From contig JABAKD010000023.1 of assembly GCA_012845835.1 (NCBI GenBank), positions 5,934,137 to 5,998,136 of the forward strand: a stretch of 64,000 bases of DNA. The letters are read 5' to 3'. Source of the DNA: Undaria pinnatifida. Lineage: Eukaryota > Sar > Phaeophyceae > Laminariales > Alariaceae. The notes beneath the pieces are model-generated. The model did not search any database. It saw nothing but the letters and a program-made list of their open reading frames with translations, and had not been told where the DNA came from. The position numbers and the translations under genes were made by a program. Shown one piece after another: positions 37,001 to 45,087 of the stretch. Every line of letters starts with the position of its first letter. The first letter of the stretch is position 1.

Positions 37001-40000
37001 CATGTTGGGTAGGGCTCTGATCCGGTGGACCTATTATTGGAAGTGATCCCGAACATGCGGCGGAACAAACAATTACCATAGGTACGGAAAGTAACGCGTT
37101 TTTCCTCCTGCCCAAATCAGGACTGTTTATATGTTGGATACCAGTAAGACGCCCCCACACTACATATATCGAATGACTGAGGGCTAGCGGGGGGTCTAAC
37201 CATCCATGTGCCTAACGCTTTTAATTCATGAAGCATTGTCGAGTAAGTAGCCTCCTTTCGACACCAATACTTCAACAGTGAACTTTCAATTTTTCCATCA
37301 TTACCGATCCTCCGGTTCCGTGGTTAAGTTTTACAGACCTGTGTAGTTGCTTCCAGTAATCATTTTTCTCCACCCCGCCCCTGTGGCCATCGTCACGTGT
37401 GCGCCGCGGGTTATGCTGTCGTGTTATGATGGCTACCTTCTTCTTCTCACTGTTGTTGTTACCATATGTTCACAGCGGGTACTGCCATTGCCCTAAGACG
37501 GCTGCCTTCCTCTTCCGTGTATGTCTGCTGGACGGATGTACAATGTAGAGCGTTCGCTACGCCGCGTTATCATTCAAGGTCTAGAAATATTGCGGAGAAG
37601 TTGCATTTTATTGTACGTACTATCTAGCCTTTTGTGAGCACCTGGGGCATGGATACACGTACATCATGTGTGGACCGTGATAGACATAACCGATTGACGT
37701 GCTGAGAGCACGAGGAAACGGGTCGTGACTGAAGGTTCTACAGCAGGGAAGGAAGATGACTGAGATATTTGCCCTGACTATGCCAGGTTGTGGGTGCCAA
37801 CCTCGTATTGCGGCTTTAGGCTGAACACGTACATCATCAGATGCGGTTAACGAGAAGCTTCGCCACGATTAAGAGGAACTGTTGGCGACGGTGGAGAACG
37901 AGGTCCTGGTATATCCCCACACTACGTGAGGCATACCCGTATAGCTCTGAGTTTTCGGGATAGCGTGGCTGTATTTATGTCACTTTAAGGCGATCTACAG
38001 CACGGGTTCTCGTACAAACTCGTCCGGCGCACTCCGACGCGCTTCCGAGATCATATTCGACCATGATATGCGACTGAATTCCGCCCTGCCTTAGTCGCTG
38101 AAGTCGCGCAGGACTAAGACGAAGCTGCACAACCCAAGGAATAACGAATACGTTCTGCTCAATACAAACTACTGTGTGACATTTAGTTTGAGATTTCAAA
38201 CCAACTACGTAAGAGAATACGATCACGGTGATCCGTACAGCGTTTATCCTGCGCCAAACACACTCAACGTTCGTCGATGGCTGGCTGTCGGCAGTGGGTG
38301 CATACGCAAAACTTATTAATCAAGATTGAATGATACTTGTTTACTCGAAAGTCGTTGTACCCCTGCGATGGGCGAAGAATACCGGGCACTTGCGTACTAC
38401 AGTAAGTACTAGAGAACATATACAACGGGTTGTCACGTGCTGTGCTTTGAAAAAAAGTTATTCCGACATTGACGGCAAAGTAACGCCCTCGAACAATTCG
38501 AAACCTCAACAACCATCTCTTACCCCCGAAGTCAGCAGCATTCCGCCCGAAGTACGTGATGCCGTCGATGTAGATATCTGAGCGGTCGGCGGCAATGGCA
38601 CCTGCGTATCCATAAAGAAGAGAAAATTCTAGCAATTTTGACGCGCGCTACAATAGAGGTGAACCACGTTTTTTCTGAGGTTCCTCGGTTCGGGAGCTCA
38701 AGGCCTCTTATCAAAAACCCGACTTGGAGAAAATTAAAACTGGTGACCGGATGAACAACCTCATCGCCTAGGTACACAACGAGGATCGTTGTATAAAATT
38801 TCCATTTTTCGACGATTTAGGGCTAAGCAACCCCGGCATTAAGAAACCGTTTCAGCCGAAAACTGCCACCTCTATTATCGAAGCATGCGTCTGTTTTGCT
38901 TGAGAGAAAGATATGCAACGGAATCGACAACAGGCCCCACGACCGCCCATCCAGATCACGCATATACAAGGTATCACGGAGAGAGCAAAAGTACACGGCA
39001 TGATACGGCGCAAAAGGACCTGAGAACTTAACACGTAACGTTTTCGTCGCCTGGTGATTTTGGGGCCCATGCATAGCGATCCAAAAAATGACGATAGCGG
39101 TGTTTTTGAAAGCGTCTGTCAGTGGCGTCAGCGCGTAGCTGTACAAGTACGATCACGCTGTACGCCCGTCCCGTCCGAGCATTTTTCACTTGCTGTCGTT
39201 CGGGCGCAGATTTTCAGCCGATTTTATCCTCATCATAAAATCAGCCGCCGACGCATCAGCGGTGATTTTTCGTCGCTAATTTTCCCCTCTTAAGCGTATG
39301 ACGTCTCAAAGGAGTCAACCTTTCTATGATATGTGCATGACAACCTAAACTTCCGATACATTTCCGCTCCTTGTAGTGTTTTATTGGGTCCTTTCGTGGA
39401 AATTCTCGGGCTATTGTAGGACACCTCGTTGTGGTAGTGGACGCGGTTGAGCAGGGAAACGCAAGGTTTGACATTCTTGTCGCAAGCGAGCGTAGAATAA
39501 AATACCAGGTACCTGGTATCCCATAAATCGTTGGCTCACCTCCTTCTGAGCACTTGTTGTTCGTGAAATCGCAGCCGAACACGTACAAGGAACTAGAAGA
39601 CTTCACCTCCACTGCACCGCCGTCATATTCTGAGAGCCCCCCCTCAAGGTGCAAGTAGTGGAGGGCTAGAGTGGACATGTTCGTCACCAAGAAAATGCCT
39701 GTTGTTTCTCCAGCATCGATTACCGCGTGATCATCACTGGTGCTGTCCGACGTTGTGCCATGAGACCCAGTGACAGTCACATTTTTTCGACCGGATATCT
39801 CAATCCTCTGGTCAATCTGCAGGCGGCCGTTCCAGGTAACGTCAAAGACACCTTCACCAGTGCACCTCAGCGCGTCGACAAACTCGCGAACGTCGTCGAC
39901 TGATGTCAAGTTGACTGAAACAATGCCAGGTGGGCACGAGTCTGCGTGTGCCGATGAGGCAAGGGTGACTGCCGACGCAGCCATAATCGAAATCATGACG

Positions 40001-40011
40001 TCAATTTTCAT
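16774..40011 (-). CDS. Eight-exon gene: secreted Pmp-type beta-helix protein with polytopic C-terminal domain
   Basis: Joining eight exons (40011-39540, 38601-38524, 36901-36821, 34296-33976, 33436-33240, 31762-31480, 20958-20668, 17867-16774) gives 2817 nt, a 938-residue protein with no internal stop. Every intron is GT-AG and every phase matches. Order: signal peptide (1-23); N-terminal domain; seven or eight coils carrying GGAI/GGAV with FxxNxA (about 130-350); Cys-rich part with GYQGAYC and CATCSEGY (about 360-500); about eight membrane segments (505-524, 557-573, 616-637, 656-678, 706-728, 786-805, 820-835, 849-872); hydrophilic tail. Pmp motifs are known from chlamydial outer-membrane proteins, and similar ectodomain-plus-membrane proteins occur in stramenopiles; the membrane part resembles that shared domain. 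Function is unknown. The first ATG of the frame is at 40011. I see no TATA box in the 120 bp upstream. Extra small phase-1 exons could be missed in introns 1-3. Confidence 0.85.
19363..19641. mobile_element. Family C inverted-repeat MITE (279 bp, intron 7)
   Basis: Left end TGATCGACCCAAGCCACGGT pairs with right end CTACGATAGAGGGGG read inverted (GATCGACCAAGG core on both). The interior holds an ACTCGCGCGAGT palindrome. It lies inside intron 7 of the large gene. Confidence 0.65.
20374..20580. mobile_element. Family B MITE, partial copy (intron 7)
   Basis: Shares TTCTTTAACG, CGACACGAGGAA, CGAACGATGACGTC and GGCAAGGGGCACCGTA with the complete copy at 25.9 kb, in the same orientation, but the termini are eroded. 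It ends about 90 bp from exon 7. Confidence 0.6.
20668..20958 (-). CDS. Exon 7: Cys pairs and first two membrane segments
   Basis: Starts in the Cys-rich segment (CATCSEGY, then C-R-L-C) and enters membrane segments at about residues 505-524 and 557-573. The acceptor is AAATACAG|ATTGT, completing a Tyr codon from exon 6; the donor is TTTTCAG|GTATGA. It lies 10.5 kb from exon 6, and the repeat-filled intron between them is the longest in the gene. Confidence 0.85.
21330..24052. repeat. Composite repeat, copy 1 (about 2.7 kb, intron 6)
   Basis: Matches the block at 27.2-30.0 kb nearly end to end: GGCGCATAGGGTTCAGCACC, two head-to-head tRNA-like modules, an array of ~200-bp units with GTCGACCCG and CCAATCAGCG, then a 3' end with a CCGGCACCC hairpin arm followed by ATGCGGAGCCCTGG. 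No coding domain found, so it is non-autonomous. Confidence 0.7.
21541..21730. repeat. Head-to-head tRNA-like modules S2 (-) and S1 (+)
   Basis: On the minus strand, CCTCGAGCCTGGTAT and GTGAGTTCGAATCCCCCGAG form a B-box-like end. On the plus strand, CGCCCCGGTGGTCTATTGG begins the S1 head. The two start back to back, within a few bases of each other, as in copy 2. Confidence 0.5.
24096..24325. repeat. Family R interspersed repeat (plus)
   Basis: Reads ACTCCAGCTGTGAGATCGAA, TTTGCAAGCTGTGTGTGA, CGATCGCGCGCATTACGAG, GGCGACTCCCCTTACAACTA, TCAGGGTCAACAGGATGA and ends in a G-rich tail. Same family as the many copies at 40-51 kb, here inside intron 6 of the large gene. Confidence 0.7.
24360..24706. 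repeat. Two G-homopolymer tracts
   Basis: Dense runs of G (4 to over 15) at 24362-24480 and 24618-24706, with few interruptions. The plus strand could form G-quadruplexes; the gene is read from the other strand, so its transcript would be C-rich here. Poly-Pro ORFs on the minus strand are artefacts of this. Confidence 0.7.
25060..25132. repeat. Short direct repeat E, copy 1
   Basis: TTAGTCCGTTTGACCACTTG and the rest of a stretch of about 60 bp are almost identical to 54127-54186. Both copies lie a few hundred bases before a copy of repeat D. Confidence 0.65.
25284..25412 (-). repeat. tRNA-derived element with intact T-arm
   Basis: On the minus strand, CCTGCTCAATTGGCA (A-box-like) and GTGGGTTCAAATCCCAC, a perfect T-arm (5-bp stem, 7-nt loop), are separated by about 75 nt. 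The spacing and lack of a paired acceptor stem argue against a functional tRNA gene. Confidence 0.5.
25420..25612. repeat. Repeat D, copy 1 (inverted relative to 54.5 kb)
   Basis: Contains GATCGGAGGCGCGTGACTCC (a near-palindrome) and CAGGCCTTTCGAGGCC. The reverse complement of the whole block is found at 54.53-54.72 kb, next to a partial copy of the same tRNA-like head. Confidence 0.6.
25935..26169. mobile_element. Family B inverted-repeat MITE, copy 2 (235 bp, intron 6)
   Basis: TTCTACGATAGCCCCCCC at the left and GGGGGGCTACCGTAGAA at the right; the interior matches the 3.5-kb copy in reverse. Same length as that copy. Confidence 0.75.
26890..29995. repeat. Composite repeat, copy 2 (about 3 kb, intron 6)
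   Basis: Direct copy of the 21.3-kb block. Its 5' part (from TATCCACGGAAGGCACCGG) is shared with the partial copy at 35.2 kb. Near the end lies the 24-nt palindrome at 29956-29979 (GGGTGCCGGCAT and its complement). Short ORFs differ between copies. Confidence 0.7.
27415..27605. repeat. Head-to-head tRNA-like modules, second pair
   Basis: Same arrangement as at 21.54 kb: CCCCGGTGGCGTATGAGG on the minus strand diverging from CCCCGGTGGTCTAGTGGGG on the plus strand. Both heads share CCCCGGTGG. Confidence 0.5.
30000..30860. other. Intron 6 sequence without recognised repeat
   Basis: Ordinary unique-looking sequence between the composite repeat and the GTT microsatellite. No exon of the host gene was found on the minus strand. 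Confidence 0.35.
30865..31080. repeat. GTT/GCT microsatellite (intron 6)
   Basis: Starts as imperfect TGTTGCTGT repeats and becomes a pure (GTT)n run at about 30966-31033. It generates poly-Leu and poly-Val ORFs. It lies 0.4 kb downstream of exon 6 in transcript sense. Confidence 0.85.
31480..31762 (-). CDS. Exon 6: Cys-rich juxtamembrane segment
   Basis: Encodes a Cys-rich domain with C-K-G-C, then AAGYYRPF, ECYRPEACTGG, YCAIGYQGA. The pattern resembles the Cys-rich stretch that often precedes membrane domains in similar stramenopile proteins. The acceptor CAACAG|GAT is chosen because it matches the phase-0 donor of exon 5; the open frame also extends upstream through CTCAACAG|ATT, which would not keep phase. 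The donor is GCAT|GTGAGG. Confidence 0.8.
33240..33436 (-). CDS. Exon 5: last beta-helix coil and start of the Cys-rich segment
   Basis: Starts R-T-S-G-G-A-I-Y and carries FTANRA, then a degenerate coil (VRFGNVGFWGNALYC) and the first Cys motif C-P-L-G-Q-Y. The acceptor is TGTAACAG|GG and the donor CTTTG|GTGAGA, which ends in phase 0. The frame stays open past the donor for about 50 nt, but exon 6 takes over in the matching phase. Confidence 0.8.
33976..34296 (-). CDS. Exon 4: about four fused beta-helix coils
   Basis: Encodes about 107 residues with GGAI repeated every 26-30 residues and F-x-x-N motifs (FTGNAA, FTSNTA, FEDNTA, FYGNYA). The acceptor is CTCGGCAG|GTGCG and the donor GCAA|GTAAGT, phase 1 at both ends. 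Unlike exons 2 and 3, several coils share one exon here, as if introns were lost or the coils duplicated inside the exon. Confidence 0.85.
35205..35900. repeat. Composite repeat, partial copy 3 (intron 3)
   Basis: Carries the 5' block (CATGCATTGGTCCGG, GTACGTAACTGACAA), the S1 tRNA-like module (GGTGGTCTAGTGGCTG) and the CATGTACCGTAGTGGGG...GACCCCGGATCTGAG stretch in the same order as copy 2, then stops before the ~200-bp unit array. Confidence 0.65.
36821..36901 (-). CDS. Exon 3: single-coil cassette (81 bp, phase 1-1)
   Basis: 27 codons, encoding one coil that starts G-A-I-Y-A-Y and ends F-V-D-N-S-A-S-E-N-G-G. The acceptor is TGAAACAG|GTGCTATT and the donor GGCG|GTGAGA. It has the same symmetric phase and the same split glycine as exon 2, so the two look like copies of one exon module. 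Confidence 0.8.
36901..38523 (-). other. Intron 2 of the large gene
   Basis: Bounded by GTAAGA and AAACAG. No repeat family was recognised. An 83-codon minus-strand ORF (38226-37975) starts with ATG and has ordinary amino-acid composition, but no family or splice sites are apparent, so it is left uncalled. Confidence 0.4.
38524..38601 (-). CDS. Exon 2: single-coil cassette (78 bp, phase 1-1)
   Basis: Exactly 26 codons, encoding one Pmp-type coil that starts G-A-I-A-A-D and ends N-A-A-D-F-G-G. The acceptor is ACGCAG|GTGCC and the donor GGGG|GTAAGA. Both flanks are phase 1 and split a glycine codon, so skipping or duplicating this exon would keep the frame. An inverted-repeat element ends 38 bp upstream of the exon, in intron 1. 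Confidence 0.8.
38640..38891. mobile_element. Family A MITE, copy 4, beside exon 2
   Basis: GACGCGCGCTACAATAGAGG at the left and CCTCTATTATCGAAGCATGC at the right; interior GCCTAGGTACACAACGAGG. It ends 38 bp from the exon 2 splice acceptor, so only a short pyrimidine tract separates the two. Confidence 0.7.
39540..40011 (-). CDS. Exon 1: signal peptide, N-terminal domain and first beta-helix coil
   Basis: Encodes residues 1-157 plus one base. A hydrophobic stretch at residues 5-21, ending S-A-H-A before D-S-C-P-P-G, looks like a cleavable signal peptide. A beta-rich part with several N-x-T/S sequons follows, then a coil with D-G-G-A-V and F-T-N-N. The donor reads GAG|GTGAGC and leaves phase 1, completed to Gly by exon 2. 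The frame is open 12 nt further upstream, but only to a GTG, so the ATG at 40011 is chosen. Confidence 0.85.
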
Positions 40012-40344
40012 GGTGCTGCCCACACCTATACACAGGGGAAGAGTACAGTCGTTGTCGGAGACAACTATTCGCGACAGTCCAGGGTTGGGGGGGGGGCGGG
40101 AGGGAGGACAGGCGCTACTTCTTGGTTAGGTGTGATATGGGTTGCACGTTAATTTTCTTCCAAGTTATTCCTTGAGGTACAAGGAGGTCTTTGAGCGAGG
40201 GCCCTCGGAATGTGTACGTGGTATCCCTATCTATCATCGTAACACGAGTGTCTCAGCGAAAACTGCTTGCGCCTGCAGTGAATAGCACCGGATTGGAAGT
40301 AACGAAAGGATTTTACGACATACAACAATATATACCTGGTGATA

Positions 40345-40492
40345 GCTACACTGTAGTTGCAAGGGGAGTCGCCGACCTAAATTCTTGATGAAGACACCCA
40401 ACCCGTAATACGCGCAATCGGAGTCACAAACAGCTTGCAAAGATGAGTTTCGACAATATATTTGATCTCACAGCTGGAGTGTATTTTAATTT
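40345..40492. repeat. Family R interspersed repeat (minus)
   Basis: Reverse orientation: ACACTGTAGTTGCAAGGGGA, GCGCAATCGGAGT, AGCTTGCAAAGATGAGTTTC, CACAGCTGGAGTGTATT. It starts about 0.33 kb upstream of the large gene's ATG. Confidence 0.65.
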
Positions 40493-41299
40493 TTATAATA
40501 TACATACCTGGTAGCTTCTGTTAGGCTGCTGTTCACTTAATAGACAGATATTCAGCCATGATTGTTCGATTATACAGCAGGTGCACCAACACGACTGAGG
40601 TCCCTAATGGTTGCGTATAGTGACATCACTCGCGTAAATAGTTATATATGTCAAATGATGTGTATCATGGCCGATAGCTCGGTGACACCAGCAGCGATTA
40701 TTACACTAGGCGATCTCCAAAGAAGGTATAGCGAGGTATGGAGCAGCAAGACCAACTCAACAGCATATCATACATACATGTGACATCAAACCTTCTAGAA
40801 AAATAAACATTACCAGGCGGGTGATATAAAGGGGTGTCTTCTTGCTGCAACCGTCAATACGTACCCTTTACGGGTTTGTAGTTTCCGCGCACATATTGAA
40901 ATGCTCGCCCCTCCGCCCGCCCCCCCCGATCCCTCTTGTTCAAACGCCCCACCTGAAATCAATATATTTCAGAGTAGTAAACACTACTAGCCAGCTGATA
41001 TCATCTCATTATCCGTCTAGCCATCCATGCCGTAGCGCCAACTCATCTCCGCCCTCCCCTCCCCCCCCGCCCTTTCTTTCCCCGTCCTGTTCGTTCAAAC
41101 GCCCCACTTACAATCAAAATCAGCCAGAGTAATAAACACTTCTAAGCAATTGATATCACGTCATTATCTTCTAGCCATCTATGACGTAGCTTTCATTCAT
41201 CCCCCCTCCCCCCCCCTCCAACGCCCCCTCCTTCCCCACACCACGAACGATCGCCCAGACCCAGCACCGCGCGTATAGCAAGCCCCTACATATATGATT

Positions 41300-42200
41300 A
41301 ATACGCGCGATCGGAGGATCACACAAAATGTTGCGAACATCAGTGTCGACCAAATCCTCGATCTCATAGCTGGAGTATATTTAAATATTATATGTGACCT
41401 AAACCTCTTGCCCCCCCCCCCCCTCCCCTACCCCCCCCCCCCCCCCCCCCGCCCCATTTTTTCTTTTCTTTTTTCTTGCTTTTTCTCGCTTGAACGACCG
41501 ACCTAATATCGAAATCTGCCAGAGTAATAAACACTTGCCACGCCCTGGATATCGCTTGGTTATTTTTAAGAGCCGTCCGTACCGCTGCTGCATTTCCCAC
41601 CCACCCCCGCCCCCAACGCCACCTGCTTCCCCACCACCCGCACAATCGCCTAGACCTAGCACCACGCGTATAGCAAACCCCTACATCTATGCGACTTAAA
41701 GCCTTCCCCCCCCCGGACTGATTCTACGATAGCCCCCACAAAAATCAAGCCACATTCTCCCCCCCTCTCCCACAAGAAGGATTTATAGTTTCCACGCACA
41801 AATAAACCTGCCCCACCCGTCCCCTCCCCCCCCTTTCCCTCCTCCCGCCCCCCTTTTGATCAAAACCAGGCCCCCACGTCCTTCAAAACTCCGCCCTCCC
41901 CTCACCGGATATTCTGCTTACAGGATTCACTTGATAAACTGATGAATTTCCTTCCACAGCTGTCAGATTTTGTCCCCCTCAGAAACGGGTTATATAGTTT
42001 CCGCGCACAGACTGCCTAACATCACCCTGTTGACCCTGATAGCTACACTGTAGTTGCAAGGGGAATCGCCGACCTATATCCTTAACGAGGACACACAACC
42101 CGTAACACGCGCGATCGGAGTATCACACACAGCTTGCAAAGATGAGTTTCGACAAAATATTCGATCTCACAGCTAGAGTGTATTTCAATTTTCATGATAT
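41300..42200. repeat. C-rich direct duplication, copy 1, with family R
   Basis: Order: GTTGCGAACATCAGTGTCGA, poly-C, CTACATCTATGCGAC, poly-C, CCCCACGTCCTTCAAAACTC, then a full minus-orientation family R unit. The same order recurs at 45.09-45.89 kb. Homopolymer C runs here exceed 10. Confidence 0.65.
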
Positions 42201-42551
42201 ATCCTTCCAAGTATATATATATTGGTTTATTTCCGAAACCGGCACATTTATCCCCTCAAAATAACGTATAGTTTCCACGCACATATTGAGCTGCCCCACA
42301 CGCCCCACTCCCGCCCCAACCCCCCCCCCCCCCCCAATAATAAACTGGTGCCAAAACCGTCAGATTTATCCCCTTGAAAGGATTATAACTTACATGCACA
42401 AATTGCCCCCCCCCCCCCCCCCCCCCTCCAAACCCGCTCTCTTTTGGTCAAAACCAGGCCCTCACGTCCTTCAAAACTCCGCCCCCCCCCCCTCACCGGT
42501 TATTCGACTTACAAGATTCACTTGATAAAATGATACATTTCCCTCCACAGC

Positions 42552-43160
42552 TGTCAGATTTTGTCCCCCTCAGAAACGGGTTTTATAGTTTCAGCGCACA
42601 GACTGACTAAAATCACCCTGTTGACCCTGATAGCTACACTGTAGTTGTAAGGGAAGTCGCCGACCTATATCCTTAATGAGGATACACAACTCGTAATGCG
42701 CGCGATCGGAGTATCACACACAGCTTGCAAAGATGAGTTTCGACGAAATCTTCGATCTCACAGCTGTAGTGTATTTTCATTTTTTATAATATATATTGGT
42801 TTCACCAATTTTTATAATATATATATATATATTATGAAAATTATAATACACTCCAGCTGTGAGATCGAAGATTTCGTCGAAACTCATCTTTGCAAGCTGT
42901 GTGTGATACTCCGATCGCGCGCATTACGAGTTGTGTGTCCTCTATATATATTGGTTATATAGTTTCCGCGCACAGACTGACTAACATCACCCTGTTGACC
43001 CCGATGAGCTACACCGTACTTCCACGGGGAGTCGCCGACCTATATCCTTAATGAGGACACACAACCTGTAATAATCCGCGCGATCGGAGTATCACACACA
43101 GCTTGCAAAGATGAGTTCGACAAAATATTCGATCTTACAGCTAGCTTGAGTGTATTCTCA
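42552..43160. repeat. Family R foldback (two minus copies and one plus copy)
   Basis: A minus copy (ending CTTCGATCTCACAGCTGTAG) is followed after about 45 bp of AT-rich spacer by a plus copy (starting ACTCCAGCTGTGAGATCGAA) that is its near-perfect reverse complement over roughly 110 bp. A second minus copy follows. The inner pair could form a long hairpin. Confidence 0.75.
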
Positions 43161-43437
43161 TTTTTATTCAACACATGAAATTTCGATTCACAGTAGTACT
43201 CATGCTCTACGGAAATCAAAACCACCAACACTAACGTCGAAAGAAACAACACCATGTATACTTTCTTGCCCCTATTCACCTCGTATAGTGTATCTCTACA
43301 ACAAGGAGCATCAGATATATGCATTTTGCACGCACCAGGTAGAACCTTTAGGTCCCATCTTCCCCCCTCTACAACCCCATATCCTCCTTTCCTGAGAAAA
43401 AACACTAGAAATCTAAATCTGCCAGACAGAGGTATAA

Positions 43438-43687
43438 GACGTGTGCTACGATAGAGGTGCACCATTTTTTCGGGGGGGGGTTGCGCAATTTGGGAGGTCA
43501 AGGCCTCTCCCAAAACTAGTTTGGATAAAACAAACTGCTAGCAGATGAAAATCCCATGGCCTAGATACACAACACAAGAACCATACAAGACAATGGGCTG
43601 TGCTTCCGACGGTTTTGGGTTAGGGAGCCCCGTCAATCAGAAACCATTTTCGCCAAAAAACGGTATATGAATATTATCATCACGGGT
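43438..43687. mobile_element. Family A MITE, copy 5 (right end decayed)
   Basis: Left end GACGTGTGCTACGATAGAGG; the interior shares CTCCCAAAACTAG, CCCATGGCCTAGATACACAA and GGGAGCCCCGTCA with other copies. The right inverted repeat is no longer clear. Confidence 0.65.
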
Positions 43688-44129
43688 TTATGAATATTAT
43701 AAGTCCTTTTATTGCCTGTGATTTTTCTCCTCTCATGAACACGGTCATCTGCAGCGCACATTGGATAGTAGTACTGCTGTGACAGGATTCTGCTGGCAGT
43801 TCGGTAATGTAAGAACGCAACCTGTTATATAGGACGGTTATTTCCCATCTTGATCTATACAATATTCGCCTACAGTAAGATCTGGTACACTGCATGTTGA
43901 GACGAATGTTAGTTTTTACAATTTCCAAGATCGGAAAATCCACCGAAAAGCGGTGTTTCGGTGGGATCTCAGGCTGAGATCGAGACAGGTACTTATTTTC
44001 CAGATGTCTCGGGGATAGACCGCAGATTTGCCCCCGCGCGCACACACGCACAATTTCCGAAGACGCGGCAGCCCCATTGGCCATTTGCCGAGCAGCTGCC
44101 GCTTGACCCTCGCTCACCTCGACCGTCAT
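43680..44129 (-). CDS. ORF of unknown function (149 codons)
   Basis: Starts with ATG; the first 45 residues (MTVEVSEGQAAAARQMANG...) are Ala-rich and GC-rich, unlike the AT-rich 3' half. It may be a first exon that runs into intron near HLENK, where AA|GTACCT follows. No family recognised and no partner exon found. Confidence 0.25.
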   Translation of the reverse strand: MTVEVSEGQAAAARQMANGAAASSEIVRVCARGQICGLSPRHLENKYLSRSQPEIPPKHRFSVDFPILEIVKTNIRLNMQCTRSYCRRILYRSRWEITVLYNRLRSYITELPAESCHSSTTIQCALQMTVFMRGEKSQAIKGLIIFINP

Positions 44130-44698
44130 GGTCTGTAGCGTGCTGTGGCGCTGCAGCGCGATTGTGTATGTTTCGGCATTTCAAAAATCGTACATCCACC
44201 GCTCGAAAAAATGCCAACGAATATTTCGAACATTGCTGTTAGCTTCTGCATCTAAACTGACAATTACCATGCACACTGGTTGGCAATCGTGAGTCGGCAT
44301 CCTGATATTTACACACTAGTTGGCAATCTTAAGTCGGCATCCTAATACTTAGGCGCCGACACGAATGTCAGAAATATCTATGACCTGGATCGGGATATCA
44401 TACTCTTCCGTTCCCCTTGTCGCCTCGGTAGAGCATGTTGCGAGGCATGCTCTAGCAGGCTTGTAGGAAGTAGGGGGGGTCTTTCTGGCGGGTGTAAGGC
44501 CGGACTCACCCTCAAGGAGTGATACCTTCTTATTGCTGCGAGTGTTCGCGAGCTTAGGTGTGGCGGTAGAGTTGGATTGTACGTGATGCGTTAGGCATGG
44601 TCACCTACGATTCGCGCGTCTTGTTAAGTAGCAGCGGCGGAGCAGCAATGCTTAATCGGGATGCTAGTGTGCGGAGGCGGGCGCCACCACGAGCCACA

Positions 44699-45037
44699 CT
44701 ACGGAGCAATCTCTGTTTGCGGAGGGAACTGCGCCGGCAGGAGGCTGGATTCGACGACGAAGGAGGACGGCGACTGAGCGTCGACCGGCGGGGACGAGAC
44801 GGATTGAACTCTCCCTGACCGAGAACTTATGTTTTTCAGATTAGCACCGCAAGCTGCCAGGAGCATTTCGGCTTTTTTGACGGGGAAGAAGGGGAGCCGA
44901 CTGGAATTGAGCGTCAACGAGAGCAAATAAGTGCGAATGAACGGGTCGAGAGAGCTAAGGCGATGAGGCAACCATGAAGAACCACAGCAGAAGGACGGCA
45001 CACGGAGACCTACGACTCGCACGAACACCATCACCAC
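44699..45037 (-). CDS. ORF of unknown function (112 codons)
   Basis: ATG-initiated frame in a GC-rich patch between repeats, with a hydrophobic N-terminus (MVMVFVRVVGLRVPSFCCG) that could be a signal sequence. The overlapping plus-strand frame is also open and Arg-rich. No family recognised; possibly chance. Confidence 0.2.
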   Translation of the reverse strand: MVMVFVRVVGLRVPSFCCGSSWLPHRLSSLDPFIRTYLLSLTLNSSRLPFFPVKKAEMLLAACGANLKNISSRSGRVQSVSSPPVDAQSPSSFVVESSLLPAQFPPQTEIAP

Positions 45038-45087
45038 GAGAGCAGCGACGTATTTTTTCAGGGTTTTTTACTAGGCAGTAGTACAAT

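Noticed and set aside
43040-43513. 157-codon minus-strand ORF
   Set aside because: Spans a family R copy and the end of a family A MITE; no protein-like conservation between repeat copies.
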